Shown piece by piece: positions 16,652 through 26,299 of a DNA stretch of 64,000 bases (position 1 is the stretch's first letter; the number at the start of each line of letters is the position of its first letter). The DNA comes from Klenkia taihuensis. Its GTDB lineage: Bacteria > Actinomycetota > Actinomycetes > Mycobacteriales > Geodermatophilaceae. The stretch lies in the NCBI RefSeq assembly GCF_900112525.1, contig NZ_FOMD01000007.1:62001-126000 (forward strand), in the 5' to 3' direction. The notes beneath the pieces were generated by a model. The model was not told the origin of the DNA, did not search any database, and was given only the letters and a program-made list of their open reading frames with translations. A program made the position numbers and the translations under genes.

Positions 16652-17522
16652 AGGAGCCGGCGCTGACCACGACGGCCGGCCCGGTGAGCACCGTGGTCTG
16701 CTCGGTCACCTCGACCGACAGCCGCCCGCCGGGGACGTCGACGGTCACCGTGCCGGCGTGGCGGCCGCCGGCGTCCAGCGCCGCCCAGGCCGCGGCGCAG
16801 GCGCCGGTGCCGCAGGAGCGGGTCTCGCCCACCCCGCGCTCGGACACCCGCAGCCGCACGTGCGCCGTGGTGCCGCCGGGCCCCTCCTCCGCGGACAGCA
16901 CGTTCACGATCTCCACGTTCACCCCGTCGGGGAACAGCGCCGGGTCCACCGCCGGGGCCCGGGTGAGGTCGAAGGACTCCAGCGGCTGGTCGGTGAGGCA
17001 GACCAGGTGCGGGTTGCCCATCGACACCCCGGTGCCGGGGTGGCTGCGGCCGGACACCTGGGCCTCGCCGCGGCCCAGCGGGCGGGCCGGGCCCATGTCC
17101 ACCCAGTAGCCGTCGGCCCCGGCACCCACCCGGCGGGGCCCGCCGCGGGTGCCCACCAGCACGCCGGCGCGGGCCTCCTCGGCGCTGAGCAGCCCCTCGG
17201 CGAGCAGGACGTGCAGGTAGAGCCGGATGCCGTTGCCGCACATCTCGGCGTAGGAGCCGTCGGCGTTGCGGTGGTCCATGAACCAGGTGCAGGCGTCCAG
17301 GTGCTCGCCCAGCACCCCGGGTGCGTCGGGGACCTGCGCACTGGGGACGACGCGGAGCACGCCGTCGGCGCCCAGGCCCCCGCGCCGGTCGCACAGCCGG
17401 CGGACCAGCGCGGCGTCCAGCCGGTCCTCCGGCCAGACGGTGCCGTCGGGGTCGGGCAGCACCACGAAGTCGTTCTCGGTGCCGTGCCCCTTGAGGACCC
17501 GCGGCCCGCTCGCGTCGATCAC
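16629..17522 (-). CDS. dapF: diaminopimelate epimerase
   Basis: Converts LL- to meso-diaminopimelate for lysine and peptidoglycan. The 297-aa protein has both catalytic cysteines, in EMCGNGIR and in TRSCGTGACA, and the N-terminal KGHGTENDFV motif. The GTG start overlaps the miaA stop as GTGA, so translation is coupled to miaA. M. tuberculosis has the same dapF-miaA order (Rv2726c-Rv2727c). Its last 23 bp overlap the convergent MFS gene. Confidence 0.96.
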   Translation of the reverse strand: MIDASGPRVLKGHGTENDFVVLPDPDGTVWPEDRLDAALVRRLCDRRGGLGADGVLRVVPSAQVPDAPGVLGEHLDACTWFMDHRNADGSYAEMCGNGIRLYLHVLLAEGLLSAEEARAGVLVGTRGGPRRVGAGADGYWVDMGPARPLGRGEAQVSGRSHPGTGVSMGNPHLVCLTDQPLESFDLTRAPAVDPALFPDGVNVEIVNVLSAEEGPGGTTAHVRLRVSERGVGETRSCGTGACAAAWAALDAGGRHAGTVTVDVPGGRLSVEVTEQTTVLTGPAVVVSAGSFTPEWLG

Positions 17523-18424
17523 GTCCCGATCGTAGAGAGCGCCCGCTCCAGCAGGCGGGGGTCGGCGGCGTCCAGCCAGGTCACCGCGGTGTCGCGGCGG
17601 AACCAGGACCGCTGGCGGCGGACGAACCGCCGGGTGGTGCGCACCGTCTCCTCCTGCGCCTCCTGCGCCGTCAGCTCGCCGTCGAGCTGTCGCAGCACCT
17701 GCGCGTAGCCCAGCGCCCGGGAGGCGGTGGGCCCCTCGCGCAGGCCGTCGGCCGCCAGCCCGACGACCTCGTCGACGAACCCGTCGGCCCACATCCGGTC
17801 CACCCGCAGCGCCACCCGCTCGTCGAGCTCGGCGGGGTCGCGGTCCAGGCCGACCACGACCGCGGGGTAGTGCGGCCGGGGGTCGGGGAGCGATGCGGCG
17901 AAGGGCCGGCCGGTCAGCTGCACGACCTCCAGGGCACGGACCACGCGGCGGCCGTTGCTCGGCAGGATCGCCGCCGCGGCGGCCGGGTCGACCGCTCGCA
18001 GGCGGGCGTGCAGGGCGGCCGGCCCGAGGTCGGCGAGCTCGGCGGACAGCCGCGCCCGCAGGTCCGGGTCGGTGCCGGGGAACTCCAGCTCGTCGAGCAC
18101 GGCGCGCACGTAGAGGCCGGACCCGCCCACCAGCAGGGGGACGACGCCGGCCGCCCGCAGCCGGTCGACCTCGGCGCGGGCGCGCTGCCGGTACTCCGCG
18201 ACGCTGGCCGGCTCGCGGACGTGCCAGAGGTCCATGAGGTGGTGCGGCACTCCCCCGCGCTCGGCGTGGGTGGGCTTGGCGGTGCCGATGTCCATGCCGC
18301 GGTAGAGCTGCATGGAGTCGGCGTTGACCACCTCGCCGCCCAGCCGGTGCGCCAGCTCGACGGCCAGGCCGGTCTTGCCGGTCGCGGTCGGGCCGACCAC
18401 CGCCACGACGGGCGGGGCGCTCAC
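17519..18424 (-). CDS. miaA: tRNA dimethylallyltransferase MiaA
   Basis: Adds a dimethylallyl group to A37 of tRNAs reading UNN codons, the first step before MiaB. The 301-aa protein has the P-loop GPTATGKT at 11-18, the DSMQLYRGMDIGTAKP substrate region, GGSGLY, and an RRFVRRQRSWFRRD tRNA-binding end. Its GTG start overlaps the stop of the upstream gene (GTGA) and its own stop overlaps dapF, making a three-gene coupled chain. MiaB, the next enzyme of the pathway, is 4 kb away. Confidence 0.96.
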   Translation of the reverse strand: MSAPPVVAVVGPTATGKTGLAVELAHRLGGEVVNADSMQLYRGMDIGTAKPTHAERGGVPHHLMDLWHVREPASVAEYRQRARAEVDRLRAAGVVPLLVGGSGLYVRAVLDELEFPGTDPDLRARLSAELADLGPAALHARLRAVDPAAAAAILPSNGRRVVRALEVVQLTGRPFAASLPDPRPHYPAVVVGLDRDPAELDERVALRVDRMWADGFVDEVVGLAADGLREGPTASRALGYAQVLRQLDGELTAQEAQEETVRTTRRFVRRQRSWFRRDTAVTWLDAADPRLLERALSTIGT

Positions 18425-19158
18425 CGCTGCAGCCACCCGGGGACCCCGTCGGGGACCTCGGCGAGCAGCCAGTCGGCGACCAGGTAGCCCACGCCGTGCG
18501 GCGCGGTGTCCAGCAGCAGCCGCGCGGTGACGGCCCGGCCGGTGAGCGCCTGACCGACGGCGCGCCAGGTGGGGGTGCCGGCGGCGAGCAGCCGCTCCCC
18601 CTCGGCGGCGTCCAGCCCGGCCAGCGCCGCGGGGTCGCCGTCGCGCAGGGCGGCCGCCACCGCGGCGTCGAAGGGTTCCGCGGCGGGGTCGAGCGCCCCG
18701 GGCGCCTTCGGGGTGCGGCGGGCCGAGCCGTCGCCGACGGCCAGGATGCCCACCGGGCCGGGGAGGCCGGCCAGGGCGTCGACCAGGTCGTCCGGGGCGA
18801 CGCCGAGCCGGGTGCCGTCGTGGCCGGCCTGGTCCAGCAGCCACGCGCCGACGGCGTGCGGCAGCGGGAGCGGGTGCCCGCCCGGCCGGACCCGCCCGGC
18901 GAAGGGCACCGTGCCGGCGGCCCCGAACAGGGCGAGGTCCGCGGCGTCGCCGGCCCCGTAGCGCACCCCGGAGGGGCCGTCGCCGACCACCAGCACGACG
19001 TCGGGTCGCAGGCCGAGCACGGTCTGCACCGCCTCCCCGCAGGCCACCCGCAGCTGGTCGGTCTCCGGCCCCGGCGCGCCCTCCACCGGGGGCAGCAGCA
19101 GGGGCGGGGAGGGGCAGAACGCGACGGCGACCAGCGTCGAGGAGGGGTCCGGGCTCAC
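18421..19158 (-). CDS. Rv2728c-like protein, LigB/class III dioxygenase fold
   Basis: A 245-aa Ala/Gly-rich protein. LVAVAFCPSPPLLLPPVEG at the N-terminus and the later GILAVGDGSARR resemble the catalytic-subunit fold of class III extradiol dioxygenases (LigB). In M. tuberculosis the equivalent gene, Rv2728c, also precedes miaA. Several metal-ligand histidines of true dioxygenases are not obvious, so an enzymatic role is doubtful. Its stop overlaps the miaA start. A GACACT hexamer 6 nt before the GTG start hints at a leaderless transcript. Confidence 0.65.
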   Translation of the reverse strand: MSPDPSSTLVAVAFCPSPPLLLPPVEGAPGPETDQLRVACGEAVQTVLGLRPDVVLVVGDGPSGVRYGAGDAADLALFGAAGTVPFAGRVRPGGHPLPLPHAVGAWLLDQAGHDGTRLGVAPDDLVDALAGLPGPVGILAVGDGSARRTPKAPGALDPAAEPFDAAVAAALRDGDPAALAGLDAAEGERLLAAGTPTWRAVGQALTGRAVTARLLLDTAPHGVGYLVADWLLAEVPDGVPGWLQR

Positions 19159-19199
19159 GGGGGGAGTGTCGCCGATCGCACCGTGGAAGACTCTCCTGC

Positions 19200-20966
19200 G
19201 TGTCGAGCACGGAGAACACCGCAGACGTGACCCCGCAGCCGGAGGAGACCACCGAGGTCGCCGGTTCGGACGCCGTCACCCCCGAGGCCGGTACGCCCGC
19301 CTCCCCCCAGCCCGAGGACGCCGCCCTGGCCGACCCCACCGCGGAGGCCGCCCCGGCGGAGCCCGCCGCGGACCCGGCGCCGGTCGACGCGACCGAGCCG
19401 CCTGCCGCTCCGGCGGAGGGCGAGGGAGGCACCGAGGAGGTGCCGGCCACCGCGGAGGTGGTCGCGGCGGCCGACGTGCCGGCCGCCGGTGACGTGCTCG
19501 ACGTGTCCGAGACGGCGGACACCACCGACGCCGTGGGCGCCTCCGGGACCGACGGCGCCGTCGGCTCCACCGAGGCCGCCGACGAGACCGGCACCGTGAC
19601 CGTGCCGGACGAGGCCGCCGTCGCCGAGGCCGCCGACACCCCGGTGCGGGCCGACGACACCGTCGCCGGGGCCGACCCGGCCGAGGCGTCCACCGGCAGC
19701 ACCCCGGCGGCCCCCGCCCCCGCGGCCCCGGCCGCGCCGGCTGCCCCCGCCTCCGACCCCACCCAGTGGGGCCGGGTCGACGAGGAGGGCACCGTCTACG
19801 TGCGCACCGCCGACGGCGGGGAGCGCAAGGTCGGCTCCTGGCAGGCCGGCGAGCCCGCCGAGGGCCTGGCCCACTACGGCCGCCGGTACGACGACCTGGC
19901 CACCGAGGTCGGGCTGCTGGAGGCCCGACTGCGGGCGCACACCGGCAACCCCGCCGAGATCCGCGCCAAGGCGCAGGCGCTGGCCGAGCAGGTGCCCACG
20001 GCCGACGTCGTCGGTGACCTGCCCGCCCTGGCCTCGCGGCTGGGCACGATCATCGACGCCTCCGAGGCCGCTGCGGCGGTCTCGCGCGCGGAGAAGGCCA
20101 AGGCGCGCGCCGAGCAGGTCGCCCGCAAGGAGGCCCTCATCGCCGAGGCCGAGACGATCGGCGCGGAGTCCACGCAGTGGAAGGCCGCCGGCGACCGGCT
20201 CAAGGCGATCGTCGAGGAGTGGAAGACGATCAAGGGCATCGACCGGAAGACCGACGAGGCGCTGTGGACCCGGTTCGCCGCGGCCCGCGACGCCTTCGGC
20301 CGCCGGCGGGGCTCGCACTTCGCCGCCCTCGACGTCCAGCGCGGGGAGTCCCGCGCGGCCAAGCAGGAGCTCATCGCCGAGGCCGAGAAGCTGTCGACGT
20401 CCACCGAGTGGGGCCCGACGTCGGCGGCCATGCGGAGCCTGATGGACCGCTGGAAGGCCGTCCCGCGCACCGGCCGGGACACCGACGACGACCTGTGGAA
20501 GAAGTTCCGCGCCGCCCAGGACGTCTTCTTCAACGCCCGGTCGGAGTCGGACAAGGCCCGCAACTCCGAGCAGAGGGCGAACCAGGAGAAGAAGGAGGCC
20601 CTGCTCGCCGAGGCGGAGAAGATCGACCCGAGCCGCGACCTGCGCGGCGCCCAGAACGCGCTGCGCAAGATCCAGGAGCGCTACGACGCCATCGGGCACG
20701 TGCCGCGCGAGGTCATGCGCTCCCTGGAGGACCGGATGCAGGCCGTGGAGGAGAAGGTCCGCGGCGCGGCCGACTCCTCGCGCCCGCGGACGGTGGCCGA
20801 GAACCCGATGCTCACCTCGCTGCGCGCCGCGGCGGAGAAGGCCGCCGACCAGCTGGCCAAGGCCAAGGCGGCCGGCGACCCCAAGCGGATCAGCGACGCC
20901 GAGGCCAACCTGGCCAGCCGGCAGGAGTTCCTCGCCGCCGCGGAGAAGGCCGGCTCCCGCCGCTGA
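19200..20966 (+). CDS. DUF349 coiled-coil protein (Rv2731-like)
   Basis: A 588-aa protein. Residues 1-190 are low complexity, rich in Ala, Pro, Glu, Asp and Thr, and almost free of basic residues, so probably disordered. Residues 195-585 contain repeated DUF349 units, visible as paired segments such as STQWKAAGDRLKAIVEEWK and STEWGPTSAAMRSLMDRWK, joined by charged helices. The family function is not established. In M. tuberculosis the homologue (Rv2731) also lies between the miaA and miaB genes. The GTG start begins 41 bp from the divergent Rv2728c-like gene. Confidence 0.85.
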   Translation: MSSTENTADVTPQPEETTEVAGSDAVTPEAGTPASPQPEDAALADPTAEAAPAEPAADPAPVDATEPPAAPAEGEGGTEEVPATAEVVAAADVPAAGDVLDVSETADTTDAVGASGTDGAVGSTEAADETGTVTVPDEAAVAEAADTPVRADDTVAGADPAEASTGSTPAAPAPAAPAAPAAPASDPTQWGRVDEEGTVYVRTADGGERKVGSWQAGEPAEGLAHYGRRYDDLATEVGLLEARLRAHTGNPAEIRAKAQALAEQVPTADVVGDLPALASRLGTIIDASEAAAAVSRAEKAKARAEQVARKEALIAEAETIGAESTQWKAAGDRLKAIVEEWKTIKGIDRKTDEALWTRFAAARDAFGRRRGSHFAALDVQRGESRAAKQELIAEAEKLSTSTEWGPTSAAMRSLMDRWKAVPRTGRDTDDDLWKKFRAAQDVFFNARSESDKARNSEQRANQEKKEALLAEAEKIDPSRDLRGAQNALRKIQERYDAIGHVPREVMRSLEDRMQAVEEKVRGAADSSRPRTVAENPMLTSLRAAAEKAADQLAKAKAAGDPKRISDAEANLASRQEFLAAAEKAGSRR

Positions 20967-20989
20967 GCCACGGCTGACCCGGCACCGCC

Positions 20990-21027
20990 CCGACGCCGCG
21001 TGACCTCCCCGGGTCACGCGGCGTCGG
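20990..21027. terminator. bidirectional terminator between DUF349 and DUF4192 genes
   Basis: A 16-bp perfect stem: left arm 20990-21005, loop TCCCC at 21006-21010, right arm 21012-21027. The stop codon and last codons of the convergent DUF4192 gene lie inside the right arm, so one hairpin can end both transcripts. Confidence 0.8.
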
Positions 21028-22177
21028 CGTGCTCGGGGCCGGTCATCGCGGCCCGCAGGACGGCGGGCTCGGTGCCGGCCCGCATCGCCTGCAGCAGGAG
21101 CTCGCCCATCGACGTGGGCCGGCAGCACAGCGAGCGCTCGACCGCGGCGACGGCCAGCACGCCGGCCCCGCGCTGCCAGGCGGTGTACCCGAGCAGTAGG
21201 GCGGGCACCGCGGCCAGGTCGTCGGGCAGCCGGGCGTTGAGGTCGGCCCCCATCGCCTCGACGGCGGCCACCAGGTGCTTGTCCTCCCCCGACGCCAGCG
21301 TCAGCGCGCGGTCCCGCACCGGCACCAGGGCCAGCGCCACACCCACCCGGGCGATCTCCTCGACGGTGGGCGTCGCCCGGCTCCCGGGGACGTAGGCGTC
21401 GACCGCTGCCCGGACGGCTGCCCACCCCTCCTCGACCAGCTCGCCGACGTCGCCGCCGCGGCGCCGCCGCACGTCCCACTCCGCGTCGACCCGGGCGCAG
21501 GCCAGCTCCAGCTCGGCCGACACCGGTGTCGTGGGCCAGGCACGGGCGACCACGGCGTCGCGGTCGGCGTCCACGACGTCCCCGTGCAGCGCGGCGACGC
21601 CGGTCAGGCGGGAGCCGGCGACGTCCAGCGGCACCCCGGGCCCGGCGCCGGTGGCCGGCACGACGTCGGGGTAGCTCCACCATCTGCCGCCCCGGACGAG
21701 GAGGGCGTCGACGGTCGCGGTGCCGGCGACCTCCAACTCCTGGACCAGGGCGTGGACCAGGGCGCGCCGAGGGAGGTCGGGCACGGTGGGCCGCACGGCC
21801 GCGTCGGCACGGGGGCGTGCCGGCCGACGGTGGTCGGGACGGATCGCCGACACCGGGACGTCGGGGTCCTCGGTGACCACGAACAGCAGGGCACCGGCCG
21901 GTCGGAGCAGCTGCAGGTGGGCGACGACCTGGCGGGCCACCTCGAGGTCGTGCGCGGCGGGCAGCAGGTCCAGGCGCAGATGCAGGCTCAGCCGCCGGTC
22001 GGGGCGGCCGAGGCCGCCCAGGAACACCAGGACCAGCGACTCGACCGGCGGGAAGCCGAGCAGCTCGGGGAGCGAGGCGGCGAACTCGGCCGGGCCAGCG
22101 CGGAGGACGGAGGTCGGCTCGCGCCGACGAACCGGACGCGGTGCAGCTGGGCGGCGGGGACGGCGGGGGCGCGACAT
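21014..22177 (-). CDS. DUF4192 family protein
   Basis: A 387-aa protein of unknown function found across actinobacteria. Recognisable family elements are AEFAASLPELLGFPPVESLVL near the N-terminus, the ALLLGYTAWQRGAGVLAVAAVERSL segment and the final LLLQAMRAGTEPAVLRA. The first 30 residues are Arg/Pro-rich. ATG 22177 (MSRPRRPRR) was selected as the first start after the miaB 3' end. It is in the same orientation as miaB with an 82-bp gap. Confidence 0.78.
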   Translation of the reverse strand: MSRPRRPRRPAAPRPVRRREPTSVLRAGPAEFAASLPELLGFPPVESLVLVFLGGLGRPDRRLSLHLRLDLLPAAHDLEVARQVVAHLQLLRPAGALLFVVTEDPDVPVSAIRPDHRRPARPRADAAVRPTVPDLPRRALVHALVQELEVAGTATVDALLVRGGRWWSYPDVVPATGAGPGVPLDVAGSRLTGVAALHGDVVDADRDAVVARAWPTTPVSAELELACARVDAEWDVRRRRGGDVGELVEEGWAAVRAAVDAYVPGSRATPTVEEIARVGVALALVPVRDRALTLASGEDKHLVAAVEAMGADLNARLPDDLAAVPALLLGYTAWQRGAGVLAVAAVERSLCCRPTSMGELLLQAMRAGTEPAVLRAAMTGPEHADAA

Positions 22178-22259
22178 GCCGGCAGCGTGCGCGGCGGGCG
22201 GGCGCCGCGACAGGCGTGCCGAGGGATCTGTGGACAGCCGCCCCGGATGTGGACGGCGG

Positions 22260-23741
22260 TCAGCCGCAGGCGGGCGCGAGTGGTAGGGGTGCGGGGACGC
22301 CGACGCCCGGCATGCCCAGTCCGACGCCGCGCGTGGTGGGCCGGATCCCGGCCTCGCTCGCGTCCCCCGCCCGGGTGCGGCGGTGCGACAGCAGCGGCCC
22401 GTCGGCGACCAGGAAGTGCGGTTTCGCGTCGGTGACGACCGTCTCGACGACGTCCCCGGGCCGGACACCGGGGACCGCGGCCACGTGCACCAGCCGGCCG
22501 TCGCGGGCCCGGCCGGACATCCGGCCGCGGTCGGCGTCCTTGCTGCCCTCCCCCGCGGCCATCAGCAGCTCGACGGTGCGGCCGACCAGTGCGCGGTTCT
22601 CCGCCCAGCTGATCTCCTCCTGCAGCGCGGTCAGCCGCAGGTAGCGCTCCTGCACGACCTCCTTGGGCAGCTGACCGTCCATCTCGGCGGCCGGCGTCCC
22701 GGGGCGCTTGGAGTACTGGAAGGTGAAGGCGCTGGCGAACCGGGCCTGCGCGACGACGTCCAGGGTGTCCTGGAAGTCCTGCTCGGTCTCCCCGGGGAAC
22801 CCGACGATGATGTCCGTGGTGATCGCGGCGTCGGGCATCGCGGCCCGGACGCGGTCGATGATGCCGAGGTAGCGGTCCCGCCGGTAGGAGCGGCGCATCC
22901 GGCGGAGGACGTCGTCCGACCCGCTCTGCAGCGGCATGTGCAGCTGGTGGCAGACCGCCGGGGTCTCGCCCATCGCGGCGATGACGTCGTCGGTGAAGTC
23001 GCGGGGGTGCGGGCTGGTGAAACGCACCCGCTCCAGGCCCTGGACCGCGCCCGTGGCGCGCAGCAGGTCGGCGAACGCGCCGCGCTCGCCGAGGTCGGCG
23101 CCGTAGGCGTTGACGTTCTGGCCCAGCAGGGTCACCTCGAGCACGCCCTGCTCGACCAAGGCCTGCACCTCGGCGAGCACGTCGCCGGGACGGCGGTCGG
23201 CCTCCTTGCCGCGCAGCGAGGGCACGATGCAGAACGTGCAGGTGTTGTTGCACCCCACGCTGATGGAGACCCAGCCGGAGTAGGCGCTGTCGCGGCGGGC
23301 CGGCAGGGAGCTGGGGAAGACCTCGAGGGCCTCCTTGATCTCGACCTGGGCCTCGGCGTTGTGGCGGGCGCGCTCGAGCAGGGCCGGCAGCGAGCCGACG
23401 TTGTGCGTGCCGAACACGACGTCCACCCACGGCGCGCGGGCGACGATGGAGGCGCGGTCCTTCTGGGCCAGGCAGCCGCCGACCGCGATCTGCATGCCCG
23501 GGTGCGCGTCCTTGACCGGGCGCAGGTGGCCGAGGTTGCCGTAGAGCTTGTTGTCGGCGTTCTCCCGGACGGCGCAGGTGTTGAGGACGACGACGTCGGC
23601 GTCGGTGCCCTCGGGGGCCGCGGAGTACCCGGCGTCCTCCAGCAGCCCGGCCAGGCGCTCGGAGTCGTGCACGTTCATCTGGCAGCCGTAGGTGCGGACC
23701 CGGTAGGTGCGGTGCGCTGGGCTCGTCGCTGTGCTCGTCAT
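22260..23741 (-). CDS. miaB: tRNA methylthiotransferase MiaB
   Basis: A radical-SAM enzyme that methylthiolates i6A37 (the MiaA product) at C2. The 493-aa protein has the N-terminal UPF0004 domain with three cluster cysteines (YGCQMN, NTCAVRE, GGCLAQ), the radical-SAM motif GCNNTCTFC and a C-terminal TRAM region. The last 25 residues are a Gly/Pro-rich tail. ATG 23741 (MTSTATS) was chosen at the beginning of the conserved part. The 5' flank faces the gluA promoter. Confidence 0.95.
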   Translation of the reverse strand: MTSTATSPAHRTYRVRTYGCQMNVHDSERLAGLLEDAGYSAAPEGTDADVVVLNTCAVRENADNKLYGNLGHLRPVKDAHPGMQIAVGGCLAQKDRASIVARAPWVDVVFGTHNVGSLPALLERARHNAEAQVEIKEALEVFPSSLPARRDSAYSGWVSISVGCNNTCTFCIVPSLRGKEADRRPGDVLAEVQALVEQGVLEVTLLGQNVNAYGADLGERGAFADLLRATGAVQGLERVRFTSPHPRDFTDDVIAAMGETPAVCHQLHMPLQSGSDDVLRRMRRSYRRDRYLGIIDRVRAAMPDAAITTDIIVGFPGETEQDFQDTLDVVAQARFASAFTFQYSKRPGTPAAEMDGQLPKEVVQERYLRLTALQEEISWAENRALVGRTVELLMAAGEGSKDADRGRMSGRARDGRLVHVAAVPGVRPGDVVETVVTDAKPHFLVADGPLLSHRRTRAGDASEAGIRPTTRGVGLGMPGVGVPAPLPLAPACG

Positions 23742-23821
23742 GACGTCAGCGAGGGTACGGCGCGCTGCGGGGCAGGATCGTGACCGATCCGTTGCCGGCA
23801 CCGGGAACTCCGGGCCCCCGC

Positions 23822-23843
23822 ACAGCTTCGTTACAGCTTCGTG
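23822..23843. repeat. two tandem 11-bp repeats upstream of gluA
   Basis: ACAGCTTCGTT (23822-23832) is followed directly by ACAGCTTCGTG (23833-23843). The period is about one helical turn. If transcription starts at the GTG 23892, the pair covers roughly -70 to -49, a typical activator position. Confidence 0.7.
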
Positions 23844-23877
23844 ATGGCTGCGGGCGTTTCCGGAACCACGACAGCCC

Positions 23878-23883
23878 TAGGGT
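23878..23883 (+). promoter_or_regulatory. candidate -10 hexamer of the glu operon
   Basis: TAGGGT followed by 8 nt and GTG at 23892. This layout supports a leaderless gluA start and argues against the longer frame beginning at 23841. Confidence 0.5.
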
Positions 23884-23891
23884 CGACGACC

Positions 23892-24647
<756 letters not shown>

Positions 24648-24677
24648 CCCACCGCACCACCGACAGGAAGAGGACCC

Positions 24678-25568
24678 ATGCGTCTCACCAAGTACGCAGC
24701 GGCCGCCGCTGCGTTCGGCGTCGTGCTCGCCGGCTGCTCCAGCGAGGCGGGCAACCAGGCCGCGCAGGAGTCGGACAACGCGCCCGAGGTCGCCCAGGAC
24801 GTCGAGTTCGAGGCCGGCACGACCATGGCCGAGCTCGCCGAGGCAGGCACCATCACGATCGGCACCAAGTACGACCAGCCCGGGTTCGGCCTGCTCAACC
24901 CCAGCGGCGTGCCCGAGGGCTTCGACGTCGAGATCGGCAAGATCATCGCGGCGCAGCTGGGCATCGAGGAGGACCAGATCGAGTTCGTCGAGACCGTCTC
25001 GGCCAACCGGGAGTCCTTCATCCAGAACGGCCAGGTCGACCTGGTCATCGCGACCTACACGATCAACGACGCCCGCAAGCAGCTCGTCGACTTCGCCGGT
25101 CCGTACTACGAGGCCGGGCAGGACATCATGGTCGCCGCCGGCAACCCCGAGGGCATCGAGGGCCCCGACGACCTCGCGGGCAAGAACGTCTGCTCCGTCG
25201 AGGGCTCCACGCCGGCCCAGAACATCCGGGACAACTACCCCGAGGCCACCCTGACGCTCTTCGACGTCTACTCCAAGTGCGCTGACGCGCTCACCAACGG
25301 CCAGGTCGACGCGGTCACCACCGACAACGTCATCCTCACCGGTCTGGTCGCGGGCAACCCGGACGGCTTCGAGCTGGTCGGCAACCCGTTCACCCAGGAG
25401 CCCTACGGCATCGGGCTGACCCTCGGTGACACCGAGTTCCGCGACTTCGTCAACGACGTGCTCGAGGAGTCCTTCGAGGACGGGTCCTGGGCCGCGGCCT
25501 GGGACGCCACCGCCGGCCAGATCACCGGCGAGCCCGCCCCCGAGCCGCCGTCGGTCGACCGGTACTGA
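24678..25568 (+). CDS. gluB: glutamate-binding lipoprotein
   Basis: A 296-aa solute-binding protein of the polar-amino-acid family. The signal peptide ends in a lipobox (VVLAGCSS), so the mature protein is membrane-tethered outside the cell. GTITIGTKYDQPGFGLLNPSG and GFDVEIGKIIAAQLG are the N-terminal family motifs, and NRESFIQNGQVDLVIATYT follows. An AGGAAGAGG ribosome site precedes the ATG. A strong hairpin after the stop separates it from the permease genes and probably raises its mRNA level. Confidence 0.93.
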   Translation: MRLTKYAAAAAAFGVVLAGCSSEAGNQAAQESDNAPEVAQDVEFEAGTTMAELAEAGTITIGTKYDQPGFGLLNPSGVPEGFDVEIGKIIAAQLGIEEDQIEFVETVSANRESFIQNGQVDLVIATYTINDARKQLVDFAGPYYEAGQDIMVAAGNPEGIEGPDDLAGKNVCSVEGSTPAQNIRDNYPEATLTLFDVYSKCADALTNGQVDAVTTDNVILTGLVAGNPDGFELVGNPFTQEPYGIGLTLGDTEFRDFVNDVLEESFEDGSWAAAWDATAGQITGEPAPEPPSVDRY

Positions 25569-25581
25569 TCCAGCTCCGTCC

Positions 25582-25623
25582 CGCACCCGCCGGCCCGGCA
25601 CACCGCCCGGGCCGGCGGGTGCG
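25582..25623 (+). promoter_or_regulatory. intra-operon hairpin between gluB and gluC
   Basis: A perfect 17-bp GC-rich stem (25582-25598 with 25607-25623) and an 8-nt loop. There is no promoter-like hexamer after it, and gluC has its own GGAAGGAGG ribosome site, so it likely works as a partial terminator or 3' stabiliser that favours the binding-protein mRNA. Confidence 0.7.
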
Positions 25624-25651
25624 GCCCTGACCGCTCCCGGAAGGAGGCGCC

Positions 25652-26299
25652 GTGCAGTTCTTCATCGACAACTTCGACATCCTCCGGGACGCGTTCCTGC
25701 AGACCTTGCTGCTGACCGTGCTGTCGGGTGTGCTGGCCCTCGTCCTGGGCGTCGTCCTGGCCACCATGCGGGTCAGCCCGATCCCGCCGCTGCGCGGACT
25801 GGCCACCTTCTACGTGGAGACCTTCCGCAACACCCCGCTCACGGTGGTGTTCTTCTTCGTCATCTTCGGGTTGCCGCAGATCGACACCGTCGTCTCCTTC
25901 TTCACCGGGGCGGTCATCGCGGTCGGCATGTACACCGCAGCCTTCGTCGCGGAGGCCGTCCGTTCGGGCATCAACTCCGTGAGCCCCGGGCAGGCCGAGG
26001 CGGCCCGCGCGTTGGGCCTGGGCTTCGGCCAGTCCCTGCGGGAGGTCGTGCTGCCGCAGGCGTTCCGCACCGTCGTGCCGCCCCTGGGCAGCGTGTTCAT
26101 CGCGATGGCGAAGAACACGTCCATCGCGGCCGGGTTCTCCGTCAGCGAGCTGTCCTCCACCCTCCCTCGACTGGTGAACGCCAACGCCGGCGACCTGCTG
26201 GTGGTGCTGCTCGCGGTCGTCATCGGCTACATGATCATCACGGTGCCGATGGCCTACGCGGTCAACCGGCTCGAGCGACGGGTGGCGATCCTGCGATGA
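25652..26299 (+). CDS. gluC: glutamate ABC transporter permease GluC
   Basis: A 215-aa inner-membrane subunit with about five hydrophobic helices. The cytoplasmic EAA loop reads EAARALGLGFGQSLREVVLPQA, which docks onto the ATPase. FYVETFRNTPLTVVFFFVIFG is the family motif before it. The GTG start has a GGAAGGAGG ribosome site. Its stop overlaps the gluD start (ATGA). Confidence 0.93.
   Translation: MQFFIDNFDILRDAFLQTLLLTVLSGVLALVLGVVLATMRVSPIPPLRGLATFYVETFRNTPLTVVFFFVIFGLPQIDTVVSFFTGAVIAVGMYTAAFVAEAVRSGINSVSPGQAEAARALGLGFGQSLREVVLPQAFRTVVPPLGSVFIAMAKNTSIAAGFSVSELSSTLPRLVNANAGDLLVVLLAVVIGYMIITVPMAYAVNRLERRVAILR

Noticed and set aside
19155-21683. 842-codon minus-strand open frame opposite the DUF349 gene
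   Set aside because: DUF349 repeats on the plus strand are clear; the antisense translation is Gly/Arg/Leu low complexity.
23841-23891. Earlier gluA start at GTG/ATG 23841-23846
   Set aside because: The added residues are not conserved, no ribosome site is present, and a -10-like hexamer lies within the segment.
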